A DNA stretch of 64,000 nt from the NCBI GenBank assembly GCA_015039315.1, contig WIDE01000076.1, positions 60,611-124,610 on the forward strand. The letters are read 5' to 3'. Positions 35,809-45,666 of this stretch are shown here, piece by piece. Source of the stretch: Clavulina sp. PMI_390 (lineage: Eukaryota > Basidiomycota > Agaricomycetes > Cantharellales > Hydnaceae). Every line of letters starts with the position of its first letter. The stretch's first letter is position 1. The translations under genes and the position numbers were made by a program. The notes beneath the pieces are model-generated. The model did not search any database and was not told the DNA's origin. It was given only the letters and a program-made list of their open reading frames with translations.

Positions 35809-36378
35809 CTAGCACGAGTCGACCCCGAGGTACGAAGGACAAACGACGCAGCTGGTGTCGGAGCCAGCGACGGCTGGGACGGGGTCCACCGATGCAGTGT
35901 TGCCCTGGGAGTCGTACAGCTGCATGCCGACCTGCTTTCCGTCGGCAGCAAGAGACGTCCAGTCGTACGAGGTGCTGAAATATCGGTTAGTCGGATGGTA
36001 TGATAGAGGTGTTAGTCTTTGAATGTAGACTCACTCATTTTGAGTGATCTGGCCCCACAATCCTCCGTCAGGGCAGTAGATAACAATCATGTAGGGTTCG
36101 TTTACGGCTTCCCACTATCAATAGGACATGAGAACTGGCACAGTGAGTCACGGTGAGAAGGTAAGGAGTCACCGAGATGGTGGAGTTCTGACAACTAGTG
36201 AAGCTGGATGGCGTGGAGCTCTGAACAAGCCAGACGTCAGAAACGTCGAGGGTCTTCGATCAACCGCGAGTATTATCCTTACGAATGTTATAGCATCCCT
36301 CTTCTCGAGCCGGTTCTTAGCACCAGCAACGAGAGAAGCGGTAGCGAAAAGAGTGGCAGCGACAGCAGAAAAACGCAT
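35809..36378 (-). CDS. Small secreted Kre9/Knh1-like protein
   Basis: Four exons: 36378-36283, 36220-36173, about 36116-36034, and one ending at TAG 35809-35811. The product is about 130 aa. The signal peptide is RFSAVAATLFATASLVAGA, followed by RLEKR, a Kex2-type dibasic site. The mature part has the pattern of the Kre9/Knh1-like N-terminal Ig-like module (PF10342): SFTSCQNSTISWEAV, then PYMIVIYC, then TSYDWTSLAADGKQVGM and LYDSQGNTASVDPVPAVAG. In yeast Kre9/Knh1 are linked to beta-1,6-glucan; basidiomycete single-domain versions are secreted or wall proteins of unknown role. Cysteines (SC, YC, TSC, VVC, DSC) number five, so at least one is unpaired or pairs between molecules. There is no GPI tail, so the protein is predicted to be released. 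Confidence 0.78.
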
Positions 36379-37089
36379 TGTGAAGAAAGTAGGCGAAGCG
36401 AACGATTTGGAGGCTCAGAGGAAAGAGTGGAGCCCATCTCACCGCGGCTCAACTTTATATAGCGTTTCTTGGATGACATCCAGGAAACCTCGTCGCAAGG
36501 GCAGTTTCATTGGCGATCACCTTGGCAGCATGACAACGCATTCAGAAGGATGGACGAAGAAGAAGAAAAGGGATCGGCCCTTCCACAGCAAAATGAACAC
36601 GCCGTAACTCTCAATTGCCGTCTTCGACACACTGGCCCCGCGATCTGAATGGCGGAACGGTGCTAACTGCCGACCAATGAAAAAAAAATGACGATATACC
36701 CGGAGATTCATCACGGACGATCGAGTCCCCCAGGCCGAGTAGGGACAAGAAATCCAATACTTTACAATGGCTGTTGCTCTCAAGCAGAGATTTGGTGTTT
36801 CATCAAGCCAGGGGTGTGATTGCTCGCTCCGGGTCAATATATAGTGCTCGCCTCAGAGGTCTCAAGGTGAATGAAGAATCTTGATCTCGTGCTCTTGGCC
36901 AGGCACACGTGGTGGAGCTGGCACATCGCCTATTCACTGAAATCGGTGACTAAGAATTGCGAATGAGTCTGAGATTCGGATCCCCGCAGACATCAGCGGG
37001 AGTTAGAAGTCAACATCATGCTGTTGGTTTGGGAAAATGTTCCCACGGTCTCGTCCCACACGTGACAAGAGGACTGACGCGTCCCAAAA
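36379..37089. other. Divergent intergenic region between the Kre9-like gene and RPN3
   Basis: About 710 nt holding both promoters. I did not find a proteasome-type PACE element (GGTGGCAAA) upstream of RPN3. Confidence 0.4.
36454..36460 (-). promoter_or_regulatory. TATA box of the Kre9-like gene
   Basis: Minus-strand CTATATAAAGTTG lies about 77 nt upstream of the ATG at 36378. Confidence 0.45.
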
Positions 37090-38942
37090 ATGCCAGAGCC
37101 CAAAGCATCTTCTCCAGCAACGGCGACGCCAGCAAAGGATGAGAAGGTTGAATCTAAACCAGCTCCGCCTCCCCCGCCATCTCCTGTGACCGAGATCCGC
37201 AACAATGCTGCCCTCATCGAGCGCGCTGTATCCACTCTTGAGCCCCGATTTGCGCACCGCGTTCTTCGAAGCTTGACACATCTTAGAAGGAAATTGGATG
37301 GAAATGTCTTACGCGAAGCTTCCAGTGCTCTCTATCCTAAAGGTTCGTGTTGAAATCGTCAAAACTTGAGCGCTCTCTATGCTCACGATCGTCATTGCAT
37401 GTACCACCCTGGTTGGGATTAGATTCCTCGACTCTTTCCAAGCTCCTTACTCTTCTTCCAGCCAAATCCGACGTGGAAATGGATGTCGATACGCCTTCCA
37501 AGAGCGCTCCCATCAAGCCTGTCAATTCAGAGCCCAGCCCTGAAGTAGACACCTACATTCACCTCCTCTACATCCTCTTCCTGATTGATGCCAAACAAAT
37601 CCCGAAAGCTATGAGCGTTTCGCTAGCCACGACTGAGAATATCCACTCCCTCAACCGGCGGACATTGGACCCCATTGCAAGCAAGGTCTACTTCTACCTC
37701 GCCCGTTCGCATGAGCTTGCGGGAAAGCTTTCTGACATTCGACCGTAGGCGTCTAATTATGCTAATCCATTTAACCCGCTAATTCGTATCGTTTTTCAAT
37801 ATCATTAGATTATTGCTGGCTGCGCAGCGCACCGCTTCGTTGAGGCAAGATGCAGACAGCCAAGCAGTTCTCATTAACCTGCTCCTGGCCAATTACTTGC
37901 ATTATTCTCTATACGCTCAGGCTGACAAGCTCGTATCGAAGACGACATTCCCTACGAGTGCTGGTAACGCCCAGCTCGCCCGTTACCTGTTCTACTTGGG
38001 CCGTATCCGTGCTGTCCAGCTGTCGTACACCGAGGCGCACACTCACCTCCAGCAAGCGATTCGCCGAGCACCTAATGCCAAGCTTGCCCCCGGTTTCTAT
38101 CAGACTGTCCATAAATACTTCATTGTCACGGAGCTGCTTATGGGTGACATTCCTGAGCGCAGCCTCTTCCGTGATCCCGTGTTGAGGAAACCATTGTTGC
38201 CATACCTTCGTATTGTACAAGGTCTGTATTCTATCACCTCTGATACACCACGTCGACCATTTAATCGGTTCATTTTGCAGCTGTGCGAACGGGCGACCTC
38301 TCACAATTCCAATCGGCGCTTCAAACTCATAGCGAGCAGTTCAATCAGGATTCCACCTATAAATTGATTCTACGTCTACGGCACAATGTCATCAAGACGG
38401 GCGTTCGATCCCTTTCCCTCGCCTACTCGCTCATTTCGCTGCGTGACATATGTGTCAAATTGCATCTTGATTCGGAAGAGGATGCAGAGTACATTGTTGG
38501 GAAGGCCGTTCGTGACGGTGTGATCGAAGCCCGTCTTGACCATACCAACGGCTGGATGATCGCCCATGCTCGGGCTGGTGGCGCGGACGGTATCGAGGGT
38601 GTCTACGCGACTGCGGAGCCCCGTGAAGTGTTCACGAAGCGTATTGGCTTCTGTTTGGAGCTGCATAACGAATCTGTCAAGGTCAGTTATCATATTCTCT
38701 CCTCTCTCCCAATCTCGATCTTGGCCGAGCAGCCGTCTTTCAATGATCCGCCATCTTGTTCCATCAACTGATCCTCTTCTCGTTCGTTCTAGGCTATGCG
38801 CTATCCTCTCAATGCTCATCGCAAGGAGCTCCAGAATGCGGAGGCGGCTCGGGAGCGCGAGAAGGAGCTCGCGAAGGAAATTGCGGATGGGGAGCTCGAT
38901 GATGAGAGTGATGGTGGAGGACCCGGCATGAGCGAGTTCTGA
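37090..38942 (+). CDS. RPN3: 26S proteasome regulatory subunit Rpn3 (PSMD3)
   Basis: ATG at 37090; exon 1 (37090-37342) ends in phase 1 and joins after TTAG at about 37420. Introns follow near 37748, 38222 and 38680. The roughly 490-aa product has a Pro-rich N-terminus (PAPPPPPSPVTEIRNN), then helical repeats (FAHRVLRSLTHLRRKL; YIHLLYILFLIDAKQ; SQAVLINLLLANYLHYSLY; NAQLARYLFYLGRIRAVQLS; FYQTVHKYFIVTELLMGD). Its C-terminal PCI domain contains HNVIKTGVRSLSLAYSLISL and LHLDSEEDAEYIVGKAVRDG. It ends with the typical Rpn3 tail AMRYPLNAHRKELQNAEAAR, EKELAKEIADGELDDESDG. Rpn3 is a lid subunit needed for assembly of the 19S particle. All expected parts are present, with no truncation. Confidence 0.95.
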
Positions 38943-40592
38943 GCGCAAATCATTACACCTGTACCTACATCGTGACGGCGGGAAAATCAAGCTTCACCTG
39001 CATCTTAATGAACCTTCGCCCTTACAAGCCCATCACGCTTATATTTCGCTCCGCGCTTGCTTGCATGGCCAAGGTTCCGTCGTGGGAATCTGTGATGTCA
39101 CTCTCAATGTCTTGATCATCGTTCTCTGGGCTTGAGGTGTGCTCGAATATGGCGTGCATGAGAATATGGTGTCAAATGCTTGCCTGTACTCTGAAGGAGC
39201 CCGTTCATGGACCCACTCTACCGTATGAATTAGCGGGCCTGACTCAATGTGGCGACATCGCCCCCGAGCAAGCCGACACTTCTGGTTCGCTTCCTTCCTC
39301 GCCAGACCACTCATTTGTATCTGAAATCGCCAATATCCACCCACGCACAATCACCTACCTATTGTCGGTCTTCGGGCCCCTTTAAGCACATTTGCAACAG
39401 ACCTCTCTATCAGCCTTCGAACGTTCCATACTCTAACCCAACTCAAACGAATCTGGTTCGGTGATGAGTTGCAAATTCTTGTGTCCATTGATATGGTTAT
39501 TCTTGAGCGCCCCAAGCGTTTGTTGAATCATTCGGCAGCAAATCACTTGGCTGGCGGCAGTGGTGCCGGGCGTGATCTACCTCACAGAGTTCTTATTGAT
39601 TCAAATCATTCGATTCCCACTGTTCCGGACTCACCAGGAACAACGACACTCTGCGCGTGCTGCAGACAACCTTGAGCCTTATTGTAAGGGACAACACGTT
39701 CTCCCCGTTAACCCCGTGGTTGGTCAAAGGGAACCCTCAAGTTGAGGGTCGTTAATTAACCCTGTGCCTCCGGGCTCTCGTTTATCCTCATTGGGGACCG
39801 TTCGGAAGTCGGAGCGTTCATTTGGGTGAGAGGGGCCGGTCTGGACCTGAAAGCAAGTCCCTATACCGTAAACTTCTTTTTACTCCTAAGAGAGCTCATT
39901 CGTGGCGTGGGGTGAACGTGGTATGGTACCATTTGAATGGGACCCAAGCTTGATTTTTCTGCTCTGCCTTCTGGGGTTGTGTTTCCTCACTTTGCAGCCG
40001 CAATTCTGCATAATGCTATCTAGACTCAACAACCATCATGAACCAGTCGAGCCAATTGTGACTGGCGGAAACGCATTGCTCAGCTATTTCGCAGCCTCTG
40101 ACTGGCTGTGCCCAAAAAAAAGGGTCTGGTTCTATCAGGGATGAACCAATACAAACAGACGATCTCAATCTCCGAAGTCGGTCCCGCCGACCTCGACCCT
40201 GTCAAATTGTTGTATTCTATTGAGCCCTGTGCCGAGAGCCTCAGCCGGCCAATTCTGCAGCCAAGGCGATTATGGAACGTGTGGTGGAATCGTTGGCGCA
40301 TCTGGCGCTGTCAATCGCCGCCACGCGCCGGGGCATCCGGGCCTGATGGCGCTCGTCGTCAGTTATCTGTCGCCTTTTTTACCGACCGTCCAACGACGCT
40401 ACACATTTCCCCCCTTCCACCTCCCCCTCACCACGCCCCTTTCCTCGAGCCTCGCGGCTCACCGCATTTACGAACCAATTTCTCACTCCCTCGGCCCCTC
40501 TCCGCCTCCTAACCTGCTCTCTCATTCCAACTGTAAAATCTGGCCAAACCTCATTTTCTCGACGCTGCTGCACGTCCCTCCCTCGATGCAGC
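38943..40592. other. Intergenic, 1.65 kb
   Basis: Between RPN3 and the membrane protein. Short frames exist on the plus strand (39137-39385, 39902-40144, 40108-40512) without recognisable domains or matching splice signals. Probably the 3' UTR of RPN3 and the promoter of the next gene. Confidence 0.4.
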
Positions 40593-43021
40593 ATGGTAGT
40601 TTCTTTGACCCTCAACGAGAACAGCCTCATTGGAGGCTTTCTGTCGGGGGTCATACTCTCCTCAATGTGAGCCATTCTACGCCCCACGACACGGCCTGTT
40701 TTGCTGATTGCTGTCCTGTCAGTCTTTTTGGGATTCTCTCCGTTCAAGCAGCTCTGTACTTTCAATACTTCCCAAACGATAAATTCTGGATTCGCCTTAT
40801 GGTACGCCTAATACACTGCTGATTTTCTGACATGGGCTGTGATTGACCACCCCGACGCCACTGGCGTGTTCTCGTCCATCTTGCCGTTGTGCCCACTTCA
40901 GGTGGCAATTTCATGGTAAGCTGTTGTGATGCGTCTGACGCTACTTACCGCTCACAGCCTTCATCTCATTGTAGGGTTATCCAGGGCGTTCAAGTGTACG
41001 TATCCCGACTCAGGCCCAATCGTCCGCTATTGACGGAAAGTCCCTATAGTTTCATTACAGCCTTTGTGGTTTACTTTCGGCTCATTGGTGACTGGGCCCC
41101 GGACGATGTTCCAGATTTGATCGACTTGCCATGGTTGGTTTTCATTATCATCATCAAGGGTCCTCGCTCACTGGTCCCCTAGGTACAGCACAATATGGCA
41201 GCTCGTCTCGGTACGCAAGCTCATGCTCTCGCTGGACTCTCTGGCTCTGGCTGACCATTGCTGACTTTCTGAATGGTAGGTCGTCGCCGCATTAGGGACC
41301 CAGACATGCCTCGTGCTCCGGCTTCATACTCGTGGGTTCTACATCTCAGATTCCCTCTGAATGCTTTTTTCTGATCCATTATGGCCACTCTTAGTTCTTG
41401 GATCCCGATGCCTCCCAGTCCTCACTGTGAGTCTCCATCCCCATCAGCTACACGCTCGTCTCACGGTCTATTAGTTTGCTACAGCAGTCATCACATTCGG
41501 TAAGCCTCGTCCACTTGACAGATGGACCCTTCACTAAACCTCTTGGGTTATTGGCTCAGCTCTTGGAATATGTGCGTCCTCAACCTTTTGATATTGCCCA
41601 AATTATACTCACGATTACTCGATGCAGGGAGCGTTTCTGTTTTGTGCGCATACTATCCTATACCGTGAAGTTCGTTCGTACTAACCCACCCGATAGCATT
41701 GATGGGGACATCAGCCAAATCAGAACGTCCTACCTTTCATGGCTCGTATCCACCGTATGTGTCGCTCTTGGCTGCACCCCCTTACTGCCACTAACATTTG
41801 ATGTCTCTGATAGACGCTCGTCGATACCAAGTTGGCGTTCTGCATGATGTTTGTTATTCATCGGCGAAAAACTGGAATCACTTCGTGAGCTCTATCCCAA
41901 CGTTGCACTTTTGCACTGGTGCTAACTCTGCTGGACTACAGCACAGACCGCGCGCTTCAGACCATGATGGTGTATGCGATCACTACCGGAATGCTCACGG
42001 CGTGAGTAATTATTGCTTCCCTGAGCTGCCGCCAACGTAGCTAAATGATTGAATCTAGGTTTGTATCGCTAGCGATCGTTATTGGAGTAAGAGTTCTTCC
42101 AGATTTCGGTTTCATGCTTAGTGGAGGACTAACAATGGTGACGTCATCAGAATTCTGTTGGTAATGGAGAACACTCAGGCATCGTTGCGCTCGGTATCGT
42201 ACGTTGCTCTTGCCTTGGCTTTGCTGCACTCTGTCGTCTATGAACGCGTAAAGTTTAACCAATTACTAACACATAGGGGTTCTCACAATTACACACGATG
42301 ACACTACTATCAATGTATGTCCAATAATACCCTCAGGCTTCCGACATATGCTAACACCATGAGATTAGATTGCACGGGCGTCGGAAAGTCAAAAAGCACT
42401 TGTATGCAGATAATGTGATTGATATTCCCATGGATGTCATTCGAACATTGGTGCGCATTTCTCTGCTTGTTTTGATCCTTCAAAGCTGTCGGCCTGATCA
42501 CTAGCCCATGGCTATTATACAGACCCCCGACCAAACAAAACGTAGTAGAGTTCCAACACCAATCGTCATCATTGCGAGATCTGATGATGCTGGGCACATC
42601 TACGCGACCAAGTACCACCAAGACCGTGAATTATCATCAAGAATGTCTTCGGACATCACGGAATCGACTGGCTCACCGCACTCAACTGATGCTTTGACTC
42701 GTGCGTGTAAGCTCTTCAATCAAGACCCAGGACCCCCCGGACCATGCCTAACACCGCTTTGTTTCTCACCCTTGCAGTCAGTCACGACCGTTTCCAACCC
42801 ACTTGGCCTACCGAAATCACACGTGGGGTACCCGAGTATTTGCATCCTCTTCCCGCTTCTCCATGACCAATCTACCATGCTTCCACCATTCAACATCCTC
42901 GTTCCTTCGTCGCCCTCCCGCCTTCATTCCCACCTCCGACAACTCATCACCTCAATCACATAGACTCACCAGTTTCTCTCGCTGGCTTTCGTCGCTTTGT
43001 ATTTTAACCAATAGACTCTAA
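40593..43021 (+). CDS. Multi-spanning membrane protein, DUF6534-like, many tiny exons
   Basis: The ATG at 40593 starts VVSLTLNENSLIGGFLSGVI. The following exons, most under 120 nt, read SLFGILSVQAALYFQYFPND, VAISW (14-nt exon 40902-40915), VIQGVQV (21-nt exon 40975-40995), ITAFVVYFRLIGDWAPDD, YSTIWQLVSVVAALGTQTC, GAFLFCAHTILYT, TLVDTKLAFCMMFVIHRRKT, TDRALQTMMVYAITTGMLTA, FVSLAIVIG and MTLLSMLHGRRKVKKHLYAD. This is the pattern of the basidiomycete DUF6534 integral membrane family: about seven hydrophobic helices, a FP.D.FWI-like loop after the first helices, and a charged loop before a TDxx-type helix. Function is unknown; these proteins are expanded in Agaricomycetes. The C-terminal tail is a hydrophilic Ser-rich extension and its last exon (about 42780-43021) is uncertain. 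Confidence 0.7.
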
Positions 43022-43495
43022 AGTCTCGCGCCGCTCTCAACCATCAATCGTCAGGCTCAGTTTGCCCACCCTCTCCCTCCACTACTCCATCTTGCCCTTC
43101 TTTCCTCGATTTCCCCGTTGCTGCTTTCTTGCTCCGTCTAGCTTTCATTGCTCTTCATCGTGTACACGTTTCTCAAAGTCTCCTACGCTACCTCAATATC
43201 GCTTTTCCCCGCTCGTGCTAGTAATAACTTGGGCTCCCAGACCTCGGACCGCAGCGCGGGAGGGGACTTCTTGTGTTGTCACTCTCTCCCCTCGAGTTCC
43301 AGGCTGGGCAGTTCGCAGGAAGTCGCTTGGTTTTTATTTGTTATACTGCTAGTTCACTACCAATGTCAATACCATTGTAACATTCATCTGGTGCTTGTTT
43401 CCTTCTCTGAATCAGTTCTCAAAACTTGTCATTTGTTCCAGCAAAGCGTGGGAAACTGTGTATCAGCTCCCAAGCCTCACTTTGCGCAGACTGAG
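43022..43495. other. Sequence before the large gap
   Basis: About 470 nt, C/T-rich, running into the N block. No gene can be supported, and any feature continuing into the gap is unknowable here. Confidence 0.4.
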
Positions 43496-44137
43496 ANNNN
43501 NNNNNNNNNNNNNNNNNNNNNNNNNNNNNNNNNNNNNNNNNNNNNNNNNNNNNNNNNNNNNNNNNNNNNNNNNNNNNNNNNNNNNNNNNNNNNNNNNNNN
43601 NNNNNNNNNNNNNNNNNNNNNNNNNNNNNNNNNNNNNNNNNNNNNNNNNNNNNNNNNNNNNNNNNNNNNNNNNNNNNNNNNNNNNNNNNNNNNNNNNNNN
43701 NNNNNNNNNNNNNNNNNNNNNNNNNNNNNNNNNNNNNNNNNNNNNNNNNNNNNNNNNNNNNNNNNNNNNNNNNNNNNNNNNNNNNNNNNNNNNNNNNNNN
43801 NNNNNNNNNNNNNNNNNNNNNNNNNNNNNNNNNNNNNNNNNNNNNNNNNNNNNNNNNNNNNNNNNNNNNNNNNNNNNNNNNNNNNNNNNNNNNNNNNNNN
43901 NNNNNNNNNNNNNNNNNNNNNNNNNNNNNNNNNNNNNNNNNNNNNNNNNNNNNNNNNNNNNNNNNNNNNNNNNNNNNNNNNNNNNNNNNNNNNNNNNNNN
44001 NNNNNNNNNNNNNNNNNNNNNNNNNNNNNNNNNNNNNNNNNNNNNNNNNNNNNNNNNNNNNNNNNNNNNNNNNNNNNNNNNNNNNNNNNNNNNNNNNNNN
44101 NNNNNNNNNNNNNNNNNNNNNNNNNNNNNNNNNNNNN
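43496..44137. other. Assembly gap (642 N)
   Basis: A run of N; open frames drawn through it have no meaning. Confidence 0.98.
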
Positions 44138-44215
44138 GAGGGGGTACTTGCACCCCCCAGGGGAGGTCATAACACCTGAGGGGTGCCAAATAGCTTTTCC
44201 CATAAAATAGACTCA
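44138..44215. repeat. GC-rich imperfect palindrome at the gap edge, related to the 10252 gap edge
   Basis: The sequence TTGCACCCCCCAGG (44150-44163) can pair with CCTGAGGGGTGCCAA (44175-44189), forming a strong hairpin. The reverse complement of about 44164-44212 matches 10252-10296 at about 37 of 45 positions (for example AAAAGCTATT and CAGGTGTTA shared). The hairpin may explain the assembly break. Confidence 0.55.
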
Positions 44216-44975
44216 CTGGAATCTTTGAGTGCAGTTATAAGGTCCGTCAGAAATGATACAATTGCTCAAGTGCAGAATACCACGCTCAAGCACGGTGAAA
44301 CCACGGTAGCCTATCCAGCAAAGGCATTGCCAAGGAAGCAATTATTTCGCTAGCACGTTCTGTGATGGCCGTAAGCCTCTATCGACCAAAAGAGGTGGTC
44401 ATGGCGCGAGAGATGGAGGTGTGAAGGCTGGGAGTTACCAATTACGGGAATTGTTATTATGAAGATTTGCAATCAGGTTAGTAGCCGGCTCTACCCCCAT
44501 CAAGGAGGCGCAGTCTTGCTCGTACTAGTAGAGAGCTTAGCCGCGCTTGAACTCACCTCGATAGGAGGATCGCTATGGGAATGTAGTTGTGTACCGTCGC
44601 CAGACGCAGCTCTCAACATAAATCCTATTTACCGACGACTCCGCTAGAAGACCACCGAGATAGCCTGACGTGTACGTTGCCCTCCAACGAGCTCTCGCCA
44701 CCTATCTCGTCCACCCAGATGTCCGCCACCCAGGGACTTTAATATAAGAAGGGGGCCAGACGGTGCTTTCCGTCCTCCACAACCCTCCCCCCCGCTCTGG
44801 TCCAAGTCGCTACTATCTCTATCAGGCACACCCGAGACTTTACTTGTCGGCTGCTTCTAGAATATTATGGCGACCTATCAACCTGGCCCTTTCTTGCATG
44901 TGCGCCGTGTTTCTCTTTCATTACAGCAAAGGACAGGCTCTAGAAGGCCGAGCCTAGAAGGAATTCATCATAAGC
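44216..44975. other. Intergenic upstream of Y copy A
   Basis: About 760 nt. Around 44650-44680 the sequence (GAGATAGCCTGACGTGTACG) resembles the short first exon and donor of Y copy C, but its ATG is lost. Otherwise no gene seen. Confidence 0.4.
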
Positions 44976-45666
44976 ATGACGCTAACCCACAGATCACTCC
45001 AGGAAACTTGTTCGTCTAGCCGAGATCATTCCCCGCGCGAGACTATACCCCCCCTTCCAGATCCTGGCTCGTCTAGTACGTAACGTATTTGCTTTTCCAT
45101 TCTAAACTGACATCGTGCATTATATACTCCCTCTCCTACCTACACAAAGGCGACCATGTTTCATTGCAAGAAAGTGTCATTTTCCAGAGCGGGGTGGACA
45201 ACGACGAACGCGTCCCATACCCAGCTGACCGTCAAGAGGGTTCTATCAGCCCCAATCAGAGCATCCGACTTTTTAGTCGCCTTGCTCCCGAGATCGACCT
45301 CGAAGCCCAAGTCATTCATTTGCACCCATGCCTTTCCTCTCCATCTGTACCTCCAATTGTATACCCTCCCCCAGCCCTCCCCCACATAGCACCATTGACG
45401 GCTATTACGACCAATAACGGTAAGCCAATGTTTCTTCATGTAGGTCTTTTCAAGCTACATGTAGATGCGTCACTATTCCCCCCATAGATTCCCCTCATGT
45501 GTCGATGTCCCGACAATGGTGGTTCCGACCCTCACTACAGCTTCCAAGAGCTATCAGAGACGCTCCTTGGACTAAAATCCTAACAAATCTGGCCTCAGTC
45601 GCCACGATTATGACCTTTATCCTGGGATTTTGGTATCTCGTCACAAAGGGGTCTCCCTCAACTTGA
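44976..45666 (+). CDS. Y copy A: small Pro/Ser-rich protein with C-terminal membrane segment
   Basis: Three exons, 44976-45075, 45150-45419 and 45488-45666, sum to 549 nt (182 aa). Introns have GTACGT/CTGAC/AAAG and GTAAGC/ATAG signals. The first two-thirds is hydrophilic and Pro/Ser-rich, with the family block SIRLFSRLAPEIDLEAQV and HLHPCLSSPS. The end reads AIRDAPWTKILTNLASVATI and continues as a hydrophobic helix (MTFILGFWYLVTKG), then a short tail. No signal peptide. The topology resembles a tail-anchored protein, cytosolic with a C-terminal anchor. I do not recognise the family; copies B and C share the same ending and downstream sequence. Confidence 0.6.

Noticed and set aside
43148..44216. 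Long open frames on both strands through 43.5-44.1 kb
   Set aside because: They consist almost entirely of N and only look open because N has no stop codons.
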